From assembly GCA_022819855.1 (NCBI GenBank), contig JAJEGN010000012.1, positions 384,746-448,745 on the forward strand: a stretch of DNA of 64,000 bases. The letters run 5' to 3'. A model generated the notes under the pieces. It saw only the letters and a list, made by a program, of their open reading frames with translations, was not told the origin of the DNA and did not search any database. Of the stretch, positions 42,397-51,773 are shown in pieces (the stretch's first letter is position 1; each line of letters opens with the position of its first letter). The position numbers and the translations under genes were made by a program. The DNA comes from Gammaproteobacteria bacterium. Its GTDB lineage: Bacteria; Pseudomonadota; Gammaproteobacteria; Steroidobacterales; Rariloculaceae.

Positions 42397-43350
42397 GTGC
42401 GCCTGAGCCGCCCGTTCATCCGGCTGCCGTACCGGTTCGACGCGACGCGGCTGGCCACCGAGATGCGTCAGTTCCCCGACGAGCAGTGGATGGCGCATCC
42501 GAGCGGTCTGGCCGGCAACTCGGCCATCGCCCTGATCTCCAGCGGCGGCGGCGACAACAACTCGTTCGAAGGCGAGAAACGCCCGACGCCGCACCTGGAC
42601 CGCTGCCCCTACATGCGCCAGGTGATGGCCAGCTTCGATGAGGTGCTGTCGCGCTCGCGGCTGATGCGGCTGGAACCTGGCGCGGAAGTCAGCCTGCACG
42701 TGGATTTCAACTACCACTGGTTCAGCCGCGTGCGCATACACATTCCGATCGTCACCGGTCCGCGGGTGATCTTCCACTGCGGCCCGGAGCGGCTGCACAT
42801 GGCCGCCGGGGATTGCTGGATATTCGATTCCTGGCGGCGTCACCGCGTGGTCAACGACTTCGCCGGGCATCGCGTGCACATGGTGATCGACACCTGCGGC
42901 TCCGCGCGCTTCTGGCGCCGGGTGCAGGCCCTGGCGGAAGACCCCGACGCGTTTCCCGTGACGCACCTGCCCTTCGAGCCCGACCGGACCGTCGCCCTGA
43001 AGACGGAACGGTTCAGCAGCCTGCCGGTCATGGCTCCGGGAGAGTGCGAGGCGCTGATCGAAGACCTGATCGCTGATTTTTCCGCCAATCCCGCCAACGA
43101 CAGCGCCCTGGTGACAACATACATCGGCGTGCTGCGTGCGTTCGCTCAGGACTGGCGTGCACTGTGGTTGCAGCACGGTCACCGCCCCGACGGCTTCCCC
43201 GATTATCGGCGTTTGATCGAGCGCACCCGGGAGAAGCTGCACCCGGACCGGCGGGCGCTGACCACAGCAAGCAACGGGATCGGCGTCAACGCGGTATTCG
43301 CCCAGCGCGTGCTGAACGCGGCGCTGGCCCCGGACGCCCGCGTGACATAG
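42397..43350 (+). CDS. Aspartyl/asparaginyl beta-hydroxylase-like oxygenase
   Basis: This 317-residue protein with a GTG start (42397) has an N-terminal Asp/Asn beta-hydroxylase domain of the 2-oxoglutarate/Fe(II) type. The iron ligands are in SLHVDFNYHWFSRVRIHIPI and DCWIFDSWRRHRVVNDF, followed by GHRVHMVIDTCG with the 2-oxoglutarate-binding Arg. The C-terminal 110 residues have no recognised domain. No in-frame ATG lies upstream, and the preceding 118 bp shows no coding character. Likely targets are peptides or proteins. It lies among sulfotransferase genes, which suggests a set of peptide-modifying enzymes. Confidence 0.83.
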   Translation: MRLSRPFIRLPYRFDATRLATEMRQFPDEQWMAHPSGLAGNSAIALISSGGGDNNSFEGEKRPTPHLDRCPYMRQVMASFDEVLSRSRLMRLEPGAEVSLHVDFNYHWFSRVRIHIPIVTGPRVIFHCGPERLHMAAGDCWIFDSWRRHRVVNDFAGHRVHMVIDTCGSARFWRRVQALAEDPDAFPVTHLPFEPDRTVALKTERFSSLPVMAPGECEALIEDLIADFSANPANDSALVTTYIGVLRAFAQDWRALWLQHGHRPDGFPDYRRLIERTREKLHPDRRALTTASNGIGVNAVFAQRVLNAALAPDARVT

Positions 43351-43433
43351 CTCGCCGATCAGCGCAAGCGAGCGCCCCTCCCTGTCGCTCGCGTGACATA
43401 GCGGGCCGACCGGCGCAAGCGAGCACCTCTCCG
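43340..43433. repeat. Two imperfect 43-bp direct repeats at the 3' end of the hydroxylase gene
   Basis: Copies at about 43340-43382 and 43391-43433 (51-bp period) share GCGTGACATAGC, then CGCAAGCGAGC and a CTCC end, about 37 of 43 positions. The first copy contains the stop codon (TAG) of the hydroxylase gene. It looks like a local duplication of the gene end. Confidence 0.75.
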
Positions 43434-43453
43434 CAAGATACGCGACAGGCGGG

Positions 43454-45475
43454 TCAGTCCCCGATCGGATATCTCGCCAGCACTTCCGGGCCCAGGGCGT
43501 CCTTCAGCGGGCCGAGCCAGGGTTCGAAGTTGCGCCACTGCTCGAGCCCGGAGGTATAGATGGGCTGGCGCACCTGCTGGGCGCTTGGCGTGCGGATGGT
43601 GCGCCGGGTCTTGTAGTAGTCCACGCAGGCCTGCTCGTACGGGAGACCGCAGAATTCCAGCAGGCGCCGCACGTGGGCTTCGAGATCGCCGACGACCTCC
43701 TCGTACTGCACGCGCAGGATGAATCCCGGCAGAACCCGGTCCCAGTGATCCATGAGCTTCACGTACTGCCGGTAGTAGTTGCCGATCTCCCGCAGCCCGT
43801 AGGAAAACTCCTGACCCTCCCCGAAAAGCTGCTTGAAGCCGCTGAAGCAGCAGGCCATGGGGTGGCGGCGGGCATCGATGACCTTCGCGTTGGGCAGGAT
43901 CAGCCTGATCAGCCCGATGTGAAAGAAGTTGTTCGGCATCTTGTCGATGAAGTACGGCGCCGAGCCCCGGTAGGCGCGGGTGTCGTCGATGAACTGCTCG
44001 CCGAAGCGGCGGAAATAGCTGTGTTCGAGTTCCTCGAGAATCTTCGGATAGCGCGGCTGGCCTTCATCGTCACCTTCGCCTTCGACTCCGCGGCCCCTGA
44101 GCCGCTTGGCCAGGTTGAGGATATTGTGCAACTCCATGGTCCCGTCCACCTGGGAATGGGACGAGAGGATCTGCTCGAGCAAGGTCGAGCCTGCCCGCGG
44201 CAGGCCGACGATGAAGATCGGATCCGGCGCCGCAAAGCCCGCCCCGGATCTGGCGGCAAACAGTTCCGGCGTACACACTTCGATCTGGCTGTCCACCCTG
44301 ACCTGCAGGTAGCGGGGGCTGTGATGCACGGTGGGTTGCTTCAGGGCGTTGCCCCTCGCGTAGCACGCGAAGGCCTGCTCGTGTGCGCCGAGGTCCTCGT
44401 GAGCCTTGCCGAGCGCGAAGCACAGTTGAATCCGGTCGGTCTCGCCGGTCGCCGGGTCCGCTTCCGCGGCAGCCATCCGTGAGAGTTCCTCATCGGTGAA
44501 GCGGTACGATTTGGTGTTTGCGAGACTCCACCACGCATCGCCGTGGTCGGGCTTGAGCCCGTAGGCCTTGCGATATAGCCCGACGGCCGCGTCGAAGTCG
44601 CCGTTCGCCTTGTGGATGTGCGCCAGCGAAACCGGGAAAACGTGATTCTCCGGGTGTTTCTCCATGAGCTCGCCGTAGCTCGCTATCGCGGCATCGTTGC
44701 GGCCGACCCCGCTGCAGGCGGAAGCGTAGAGCGACAGGACGATCGGTGTATCGTCACGAAACGTGTCGAACAGAATCTGCGCGTGCTCGTAAGCCCTGGC
44801 GAATTTCTGTACCCGCAGCAGCAGGTTGACGTACTGGATTCGAGCATTGCGGTGCCCGGGTTCGAACTCGACGCAGCTCTCCAGCAGAAACTCGGCATCG
44901 TCATAGACGTTGTTGCGCGTCGCGATCTCGGCCAGCAGCCGCATGCCTTCCACATGGGTCTTGTGCGTACGCAGAAACTGCTTGCACAATGCCTCGGCCT
45001 CGCGCAAACGGTCCTCGGACATGTAACTGATGACCGCCACGAGTTCGGCCGGCAGACCGTCGAGAAAGGCGACGTGTTCGCGAACCGCGGCCAGGCGCTC
45101 CTCGTCGCCCGCGTCCCGATAAAGCTTGGCCAGGCACTTCCAGCTATTGGTCAGTGCCGGGTCGAACCCGGTGGCGCGCTCGAACGCGTCCTTCGCATTG
45201 GCGAAATCCCGCCTGGCGATATGGTTGTAACCGCATTCCTGATGCGCGCGGCCGAATTGGGGGCGGCTGCGGACGATGGCCGACAGCGTGGCCAGTGCAG
45301 CATCCCATTGGTGCTGGTGACGCTGCGACACCGCCAGCGTGTATTGCGCCTCGATGTCGTCCGGCGCATCGCGCAACAGGCCGCGGAGCAGCCGCTCCGC
45401 CCGTCCTGGCTCCCCACCGCTCAGCAGCCGCTGCGCTTGCTGAACCCGGCGCTCGTTCTCCGTCAGTGCCTGCAT
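43454..45475 (-). CDS. TPR-repeat sulfotransferase (second copy)
   Basis: This 673-residue fusion is homologous to the protein at 27308. N-terminal tetratricopeptide repeats cover about residues 1-340. The PAPS-binding loop IFIVGLPRAGSTLLEQILSS is near residue 418 and is followed by the variant RRHPMACCFSGFKQLFGEGQ. Both copies share the PSHS-GTMEL pattern after the loop and a C-terminal RRTIRTPSAQQVRQPIY segment. It lies 22 bp downstream of a TonB receptor gene on the same strand and is probably co-transcribed. The acceptor could be a tyrosine-containing protein, perhaps at the cell surface. Confidence 0.9.
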   Translation of the reverse strand: MQALTENERRVQQAQRLLSGGEPGRAERLLRGLLRDAPDDIEAQYTLAVSQRHQHQWDAALATLSAIVRSRPQFGRAHQECGYNHIARRDFANAKDAFERATGFDPALTNSWKCLAKLYRDAGDEERLAAVREHVAFLDGLPAELVAVISYMSEDRLREAEALCKQFLRTHKTHVEGMRLLAEIATRNNVYDDAEFLLESCVEFEPGHRNARIQYVNLLLRVQKFARAYEHAQILFDTFRDDTPIVLSLYASACSGVGRNDAAIASYGELMEKHPENHVFPVSLAHIHKANGDFDAAVGLYRKAYGLKPDHGDAWWSLANTKSYRFTDEELSRMAAAEADPATGETDRIQLCFALGKAHEDLGAHEQAFACYARGNALKQPTVHHSPRYLQVRVDSQIEVCTPELFAARSGAGFAAPDPIFIVGLPRAGSTLLEQILSSHSQVDGTMELHNILNLAKRLRGRGVEGEGDDEGQPRYPKILEELEHSYFRRFGEQFIDDTRAYRGSAPYFIDKMPNNFFHIGLIRLILPNAKVIDARRHPMACCFSGFKQLFGEGQEFSYGLREIGNYYRQYVKLMDHWDRVLPGFILRVQYEEVVGDLEAHVRRLLEFCGLPYEQACVDYYKTRRTIRTPSAQQVRQPIYTSGLEQWRNFEPWLGPLKDALGPEVLARYPIGD

Positions 45476-45497
45476 GCCTCCGTCAAGGCGTGCCGGT

Positions 45498-48329
45498 TCA
45501 TTCGAAATCGAAGGACACGCGCACGCCGGCGGTACGGGGGCGCTGCGTCAGCACCTGGGGCGTGAAGTAGCCGGCGACCTGGACGAGGGGCGCCGCTTCG
45601 TCTGTCGCGTTGTCGATGAAGAACTCCGCTATCCAGTTGTCCCTCTCCAGACCCAGGGCGAGATTCGCGGTCGTCGCGCTCGGGTTCACATAGCGCGAAC
45701 TGACCGGCAAGCGGCTGCCGCCGGCGCCATCGGGTATCTGCACTGTACCGAAGGTGCCGCTTTCTTCCCTGATTCCGAAACCCGAACCGTTACCGGAAAC
45801 GATCCGCAGAGTGTCTTCCATGAACTCCGCGCTGCCGATGATGCCGGTCACGCTGTCGCCCCTGTGATGCACGCTGGCGGTGAAGTAGCCGAGCCCGTCC
45901 GCTACCGGGAACTCGTATCGCATGCGGAGATTGCCCGAGAAGGAACTGGCGAAAGGCAGTTCGCTGCCGACCGGCACGGCAATCCCGTCAAGCTGCGGAT
46001 TGAGGCGGGTCAGTTCCGTGTCGAGCAGGCTGAAGGCGCCGGAGAAGGTCAGCGCGTCGCTGGCGGCCCATTGGAAATCGACGTCGAGGCCGCTGGTTTC
46101 CGCGTCGCCCACGTTCTCGATGAAGAACAGGAAGGCGACATTGGAGGGGTCGAAGCGGGAGAGCTGCAACTCGTTGATTTCAGTCCAGAACAGGGTCGCG
46201 TTCAGGCGTACGGTTCGGTCGGCGAAGTAGCTCTTCATCCCGAACTCGTAGCTGGTCAGCTCGTCCGTCTTGGCAAAGGCGGGCACCGCGTAATTCTGAA
46301 ACACGCCCGTCTGGTTGACCGAAAGCTGGCCGGCGTTACGGTTCTGGGTCGCCGGGCGATAGCCCTCGGAGTAGTTCGCGAACAGCAACACGTCCTGCGA
46401 CGCCCGCCACTCCAGCGACGCCTTGAGGATCACGTCGTCCTCCACCAGGGAGCCATCCGCCTGAAGCCCGGACACGTCGATATGCCCGGCCCTGATCCCG
46501 TCCAGCGTCGCCTGGTTGCTGCCGCCGCCCCGGAACATGTCTCTGGCCCCGTTCGGACTGCGCGCATTCAGGATGGTGCTGTCGTTGCCGCTTTCGTTGT
46601 ACTGGCCAAGCGTCAGCAGGCGGGCGCTGACATCGTTGCTGAATGCGTGGCTGTTACAGCGGCCGTCCGCCGTTCTCTCCGAGTTGCCGAAGCCCTGCGG
46701 CTCGATGCCGTAGCGGCAGCCGAACGCGAAATTGGAGGCGCCCTGCAGTTGCGAGGTCAGTTCGTAGGAGCGTGCGCTCACGGCCAGGCTCACGCTGTCG
46801 GAGAGGTCGAAGGCGAGCTCGCCGAATATCGCCGTTTCCTCTTCGGTGCGGGTGAAGTCGTTGAAAAAGACCGTGGCCGGGGAACGCGGACCGGAGGTAT
46901 TGACCCCCGTAGTGGGTACCGTGATGTTGCCGAGCAGAAAACCTTCGCCGGAATTGTCGTTGTAGTAGCTGCTGACATGCTCGGCGAACGCGGGGTTGGC
47001 GGAGGCGTACTGAAAATCGCCGATGTGGTTGGTTTCCACATCGTTGTAATAGACGCCCGCCAGCACCCTGACGCGGTTCTGCGGATTCGTGGAAATCCGG
47101 AACTCGTGGGTGTCGCGCCGGTTCCTGGAGTCTTCCAGGTACTGCTTGTGCGGGTCGAAGCAATTGTTCGGGTCCAGCCCCGTGCTGTCGTAGATGTTGC
47201 CGCTGCACAGGTAGTAGGTGATGTAGCCGCCGCCGTTGTTGTAGTGCGTGTAGTCGATGATGCTGTTCAACTGCCGGCGGAGACTGCCGCCGGTGTAGAT
47301 CAGGTCGAGGTTCTCCAGCCGGCCGTTCAGGGTCCACGTCGTGAGGCCGAACTCGTCCTTGTTGTAGTCCGGAGAAAATGAGACCGCATCGTCGTCGCCG
47401 CCAAGTTCCGGGTTGACGAGGAAGGTGCCTTCCGACGTCAGGGTCTGGGCCGTGTGCTGGATCAGCAGATCCCACTCGTCATTGATCACGAAGCCCGCAC
47501 CGAAGCGTCCTCCCCGGTAGGTGGCTTCGTTCCAGTCGTCCTCGACCAGTCTGTCGTTGCGGACGCTCGCTATCGAGTCGGCGCCGGTCAGAGGAGGCCC
47601 GTAGCCCGCGCTGTTATTGCGGTCTACCACCATGCCGCTGGGGGTGTAAACGGCCGGTACGTTGTCTATCCAGCCGCCCTTGACGTCGCTGTAGACAGCG
47701 ACACGAAGCGCGAACGCATCCGCCAGGGGAAGATTGGCAAAGGCGTTGACCGCGCTGCTGTCGGCGCCGCCCGTGGTCGAGCCGAACCTGGCGTTGAAGC
47801 CGGCTTCGAACGCGTCCGTGTTCGGCTTGTTGGTGATCAGGCGCATGTTGCCCGACTGGGAACTCGCCCCGAACAGCGTGCCCTGGGGACCGGACAGTAC
47901 CTCGATGCGCTCGAGATCCACGGCGTAGACATCCAGATTGCGGGCGCCGAAGGACACCGGCTGTTCGTCCACATAGAGAGCGACGCCGGGGGCCGACCCC
48001 TGCGCCGGCGCGACCGTCACGCTGGTCTGCTCGGTGGCGCTGCCGCGGATGTAGATTTCCTTCTTGCCTGGACCGTTGCCCGTGTGGATCACGTTCGGCA
48101 GGTACTTGACATACTGGTCGAAGGTATCGACCCGCAGCTCCCGCAGGGTGTCCCCGGTGACCGCCTGCAGCGCGATCGGCACGTCCTGCGCGGCTTCCAC
48201 CCGCCTGCTTGCGGTGACGATGACCTCTTCGAGTACCTGAGCCTGGGCTACACCGGCGGCCGAACCGGCGAGGGCGGCCGCGATGGCGGCAGACAGTGCG
48301 GTACGTTTGGGTTGCCGAGTAACTTGCAT
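45498..48329 (-). CDS. TonB-dependent receptor (partner of TPR-sulfotransferase)
   Basis: This 943-residue outer-membrane receptor starts at the ATG at 48329, behind GGGGAG. It has a signal peptide (ALSAAIAAALAGSAAGVAQA), then the TonB-box region VLEEVIVTASRRVEAAQDVP. The plug has ALYVDEQPVSFGARN, RIEVLSGPQGTLFGASSQSG and MRLITNKPN. The barrel has LLFANYSEGYRPATQNRNA and ends GVRVSFDFE, with a terminal Glu instead of the usual aromatic. The insert loops are large, including a CSGN and CFDPHKQ pair. The ligand is unknown. It shares its operon with the TPR-sulfotransferase gene and carries phased repeats upstream. Confidence 0.94.
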   Translation of the reverse strand: MQVTRQPKRTALSAAIAAALAGSAAGVAQAQVLEEVIVTASRRVEAAQDVPIALQAVTGDTLRELRVDTFDQYVKYLPNVIHTGNGPGKKEIYIRGSATEQTSVTVAPAQGSAPGVALYVDEQPVSFGARNLDVYAVDLERIEVLSGPQGTLFGASSQSGNMRLITNKPNTDAFEAGFNARFGSTTGGADSSAVNAFANLPLADAFALRVAVYSDVKGGWIDNVPAVYTPSGMVVDRNNSAGYGPPLTGADSIASVRNDRLVEDDWNEATYRGGRFGAGFVINDEWDLLIQHTAQTLTSEGTFLVNPELGGDDDAVSFSPDYNKDEFGLTTWTLNGRLENLDLIYTGGSLRRQLNSIIDYTHYNNGGGYITYYLCSGNIYDSTGLDPNNCFDPHKQYLEDSRNRRDTHEFRISTNPQNRVRVLAGVYYNDVETNHIGDFQYASANPAFAEHVSSYYNDNSGEGFLLGNITVPTTGVNTSGPRSPATVFFNDFTRTEEETAIFGELAFDLSDSVSLAVSARSYELTSQLQGASNFAFGCRYGIEPQGFGNSERTADGRCNSHAFSNDVSARLLTLGQYNESGNDSTILNARSPNGARDMFRGGGSNQATLDGIRAGHIDVSGLQADGSLVEDDVILKASLEWRASQDVLLFANYSEGYRPATQNRNAGQLSVNQTGVFQNYAVPAFAKTDELTSYEFGMKSYFADRTVRLNATLFWTEINELQLSRFDPSNVAFLFFIENVGDAETSGLDVDFQWAASDALTFSGAFSLLDTELTRLNPQLDGIAVPVGSELPFASSFSGNLRMRYEFPVADGLGYFTASVHHRGDSVTGIIGSAEFMEDTLRIVSGNGSGFGIREESGTFGTVQIPDGAGGSRLPVSSRYVNPSATTANLALGLERDNWIAEFFIDNATDEAAPLVQVAGYFTPQVLTQRPRTAGVRVSFDFE

Positions 48330-48387
48330 CGTGTCTCCCCTCGCTCGATCGAGCTCGACTCCAAGTCATCCGAGAATACCACTGCGG

Positions 48388-48436
48388 TGCGACGCCCGAT
48401 GAAGCATATGCGACATCGGAATGCGAAAAGCGGACA
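48388..48436 (-). promoter_or_regulatory. Phased TGTCGC-type repeats upstream of TonB receptor gene
   Basis: Read on the minus strand, TGTCCG (48436-48431), TGTCGCAT (48415-48408) and GTCGCA (48393-48388) follow each other with a 21-bp period, ending 58 bp before the receptor start. The pattern matches the plus-strand sites upstream of 29452 and 50194. It is a candidate operator for a shared regulator. Confidence 0.45.
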
Positions 48437-48509
48437 GGTAGCCAAGAGTCTGCAGCCATCGCGCTGCAAGTTGTTGCACATTACCAACATAGCTGTGCGG
48501 CGCCCTCAT

Positions 48510-48554
48510 GTCGCTTGCGATGGGCTCCATGTCGCATCCGGCGATGCAGGCATC
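48510..48554 (+). repeat. 45-bp non-coding repeat, copy A
   Basis: This copy matches 50064-50108 at 39 of 45 positions without gaps. Weaker similarity extends about 40 bp to the left in the same spacing. It carries TGTCGC (48509-48514) and TGTCGCAT (48530-48537) 21 bp apart, plus the palindrome TCGC-TT-GCGA. It lies in the 260-bp gap between the TonB receptor start and the aminotransferase stop. No gene was seen there. Confidence 0.7.
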
Positions 48555-48589
48555 GCAGTCGGACCGCGGACCGGCACTGGAAGGCCAGC

Positions 48590-49912
48590 TTATTCCAGCG
48601 TGTCCAGTACGCGGCGAACGCCGTCGAACGCGATTTCCCAGTCGCCGGCGGACGAGTTCAGGAAGGGAGAGAACATCAGCGTATCCGCTCCATTGCGAAT
48701 GACGAGATCCTCCTCCCAGAAGCACCGTTTGTGCGCCTCCAACCCTCGCGCACCGGGCGTATCGGCGCGCGACGCAAGTTCGATGGCGCCCATCAGGCCC
48801 TGATTGCGGACATCGATCACAAGCGGATGCCCGACAAATGAATGCAACAGGTCCTCGAACGATTGGGCAAGTTCCGCAGCGGCTTCGAAAGTGCCTTCCT
48901 GTCTGTAGACCTCAAGCGTTGCGATGCCCGCGGCGGCAGCCACGGGATGCCCGGAATACGTGTAACCGTGAAACAGCTCGATGAGATGCGCGGGTCCCTG
49001 CATGAACGCTGCATGGACATGATCGCGCACCAGCACCGCTCCCATCGGGATGACGCCATTGGTCAGCCCCTTGGCGGTTGTGATGATGTCGGGAGTGACT
49101 CCGAAGTAGTCCGCGGCAAAGGGTTTCCCCAGCCGACCGAACGCCGTGATCACTTCATCGAAAATCAGCAATATCCCGTGTCGATCGCAAATCTCCCGCA
49201 ACCGTTCGAGGTAACCGACAGGGGGCGGGAGCACGCCCGTCGATCCGGCAACCGGCTCGACGATCACCGCTGCAATGTTGCTCGCGTCATGCAGCGCCGC
49301 GATCCGTTGCAGATCGTCCGCAAGGTGGGCGCCCCATTCCGGTTGACCGCGGGAGAACGCCGTATGGTCGAGGTCTCCTGTCGCACGCAGGTGATCGACG
49401 CCGGGAATGAGGCAGGCACTGAACGCGTTTCTGTTCGGCGACATTCCTCCCACGGACAGGCCGCCGAAATTCACCCCGTGATAGCCGCGCTCCCGGCCGA
49501 TCAGTCGCGTTCGACCGGCTTCGCCGCGCGCCCGGTGATAACCCAACGCGATTTTCAGTGCGGAATCGACGGCTTCGGATCCCGAATTGGTAAAAAAGCA
49601 GTGGGTGAAGCCGTCCGGCGCCAACCCGACCAGTTGCTCGGCCAGCACGAAGGCTTTCTCGTGTCCCATCTGGAATGCCATCGCATAGTCCAGCACATCC
49701 AGTTGGTCCTTGATCGCGGCAACGATGTGCGGATGGCAATGGCCCAATCCACTGGTCCACAGACCCGCAACAAGGTCGTATATCTGTCTGCCGTCGTCTG
49801 CAACGTAATGATGGCCGCGCGCCTCCCTGATTACGCGCGGGGCGCGCTTGAAGTCGCGGTTTGCGGTAAACGGCATCCAGTACGCGCCCAGTCGCGTATC
49901 CCCAGCTTGCAT
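48590..49912 (-). CDS. Class III PLP-dependent aminotransferase (omega-amino acid:pyruvate type)
   Basis: This 440-residue protein resembles beta-alanine/omega-amino acid:pyruvate transaminases. It starts with YWMPFTANRDFKRAPRVIRE, the usual opening of that subgroup. It then has GLGHCHPHIVAAIKDQL, FFTNSGSEAVDSALKIALGY and GYHGVNFGGLSVGGMSPNR. The PLP aspartate is in LLIFDEVITAFGRLGKPFA and the PLP lysine in ITTAKGLTNGVIPMGAV. A likely substrate is beta-alanine, GABA, taurine or a polyamine-derived amine. It stands alone between a TonB receptor operon and the divergent corrinoid operon. A copy of the 45-bp repeat lies on each side of the gene. Confidence 0.88.
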   Translation of the reverse strand: MQAGDTRLGAYWMPFTANRDFKRAPRVIREARGHHYVADDGRQIYDLVAGLWTSGLGHCHPHIVAAIKDQLDVLDYAMAFQMGHEKAFVLAEQLVGLAPDGFTHCFFTNSGSEAVDSALKIALGYHRARGEAGRTRLIGRERGYHGVNFGGLSVGGMSPNRNAFSACLIPGVDHLRATGDLDHTAFSRGQPEWGAHLADDLQRIAALHDASNIAAVIVEPVAGSTGVLPPPVGYLERLREICDRHGILLIFDEVITAFGRLGKPFAADYFGVTPDIITTAKGLTNGVIPMGAVLVRDHVHAAFMQGPAHLIELFHGYTYSGHPVAAAAGIATLEVYRQEGTFEAAAELAQSFEDLLHSFVGHPLVIDVRNQGLMGAIELASRADTPGARGLEAHKRCFWEEDLVIRNGADTLMFSPFLNSSAGDWEIAFDGVRRVLDTLE

Positions 49913-50063
49913 CGCGAATACTCCCGGTAACGCTGCCTGCCCAGGCTGATCTCTCTACAGTCTATTCGCCCGGCACTGCGATCGGTACCGGCCGGACAAG
50001 GCACTGCGGTGCTTGCGCGACGACTTGTTGCGTATCGTCAACTGTGGCCGGTCGCGCGGCAAC

Positions 50064-50108
50064 GTCGCTTGCGATTGGCTGTGTGTCGCATCCGGCAATG
50101 CAGGAATC
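50064..50108 (+). repeat. 45-bp non-coding repeat, copy B, upstream of the corrinoid operon
   Basis: This is the partner of copy A (39 of 45 positions identical), with CGTCGC at 50063-50068 and TGTCGCAT at 50084-50091 spaced by 21 bp. It lies in the 281-bp intergenic region between the aminotransferase and MttB-type gene starts, about 100 bp ahead of the latter. Apart from this repeat and the AGGAGG site at 50182-50187, nothing else was recognised in the region. Confidence 0.65.
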
Positions 50109-50193
50109 AGGCGTCTGCCGCAGACTTGCATGGGACAGGCAACGTTGGTTTGCGCTTCGCGACTCAGCCATATCCCGCACCAGGAGGTCGGGC

Positions 50194-51773
50194 ATGATCG
50201 ACGATCCGTTTCCCACGCGAAGCGCTGGCCGAAAACGCGGCGGAGGCCGCAAGGCCCGGCGTGGCCGGACGGCCGTACGCGCCGCGCGACTGCGCGGCAG
50301 CGTCGACGAGTACGCGGCGTGGATCGAGCGCAGGATTCCCTGTTTCGAGGTGCTCGATGCCGAAGCGCTGGAACTGATCGAGCATAACGCCGACACCGTG
50401 CTCGAGGAAATCGGCATCGAGTTTCGCGAGTTCCCTCGGGCCCTCCGACTCTTCAGGGATGCGGGCGCGGACGTGGACGGCGAGCGGGTCAGGATTCCGC
50501 GCGGCATGTGCAGATCGATCGTCCAGGCAACGGCGCCGCGCGAGTTCACGCAACACGCGCGCAATCCGAAGCGCACGACGATCATCGGCGGCGACCGCAC
50601 CGTGCTCGTACCCGCCTACGGGCCGCCGTTCGTACACGATCTGGATCGGGGGCGCCGCTACGCGACCATTGAGGACTTCCGCAATTTCATAAAGCTCACC
50701 TACATGAGTTCCGGACTGCACCATTCGGGCGGCACCGTCTGCGAGCCTGTCGACGTTCCCGTCAACAAGCGCCACTTCGACATGGTTTACAGCCATATCA
50801 AGTACACCGACAAGCCGTTCATGGGTTCGGTCACCCATCCGGAGCGCGCCGCAGATACCGTCGCCATGGCAATGCTCCTGTTCGGCGAAGATTTCGTTCC
50901 GCGCAAGACGGTACTGACCAGCCTGATCAACGTGAATTCACCGCTCACCTTCGACGCAACCATGCTGGGGGCGGCAACGGTCTACGCCGAGAACAACCAG
51001 GCGACGATCATCTCGCCGTTCCTGCTCGCAGGAGCGATGTCGCCGGTGACCGTGGCCGGCACGCTGACCCAGATACTGGCCGAGGCGCTTGCCGGCATGG
51101 CCTATATCCAGCTCGTGCGTCCCGGCGCCCCCGTGGTGTTCGGCTCGTTTTCGGCTGCCGTGTCCATGCAATCCGGGGCACCGACCTTCGGTACGCCCGA
51201 GCCCAGTCAGGTCCTCTTCGGCGTCGGACAGTTGGCGCGCCGCCTGGGCGTACCCTTCCGCAGCGGAGGCGGCCTGTGTGCGGCGAAGATTCCCGACGCC
51301 CAGGCGGCCTACGAGGCTGCCAACACGCTGCAGACCGCGGCGCTGGCTGGCGTCAACTTCATGCTGCATACGGCCGGCTGGCTCGAGGGCGGTCTCTCGA
51401 TGGGCTACGAGAAGTTCATCCTGGACGCCGACCAGGCCAACATGATCGCAGTCCTGTTGCAGGGGATCGACCTGTCGGAGAATGGCCAGGCCCTTGACGC
51501 GCTGCGCGAGGTCGGACCCGGCTCGCACTTTCTCGGCTGCGCACATACCCGCGAGAACTTCGAGACCGCGTTCTATCGCTCCACCGTCGCGGACAACAAC
51601 AGCTTCGAACAGTGGCAACAGGACGGCTCGCTTGACGCAGCCCGGCGCGCCAACGGCATCTGGAAGCAGATGCTCAGGGACTACGAGCCGCCGCCGCTGG
51701 ACCCCGCGATCGACGAGTCGCTCGTGGAGTTTATCGACCGGCGCAAGTCGGAGTTCGAGGACCGGGACTACTG

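Noticed and set aside
49913..50193. Cobalamin or glycine riboswitch ahead of the corrinoid operon
   Set aside because: No convincing B12 box or glycine-aptamer core was found. A stretch near 50105 only loosely resembles a B12 box, and copy A of the same repeat is not placed in the transcript of a downstream gene.
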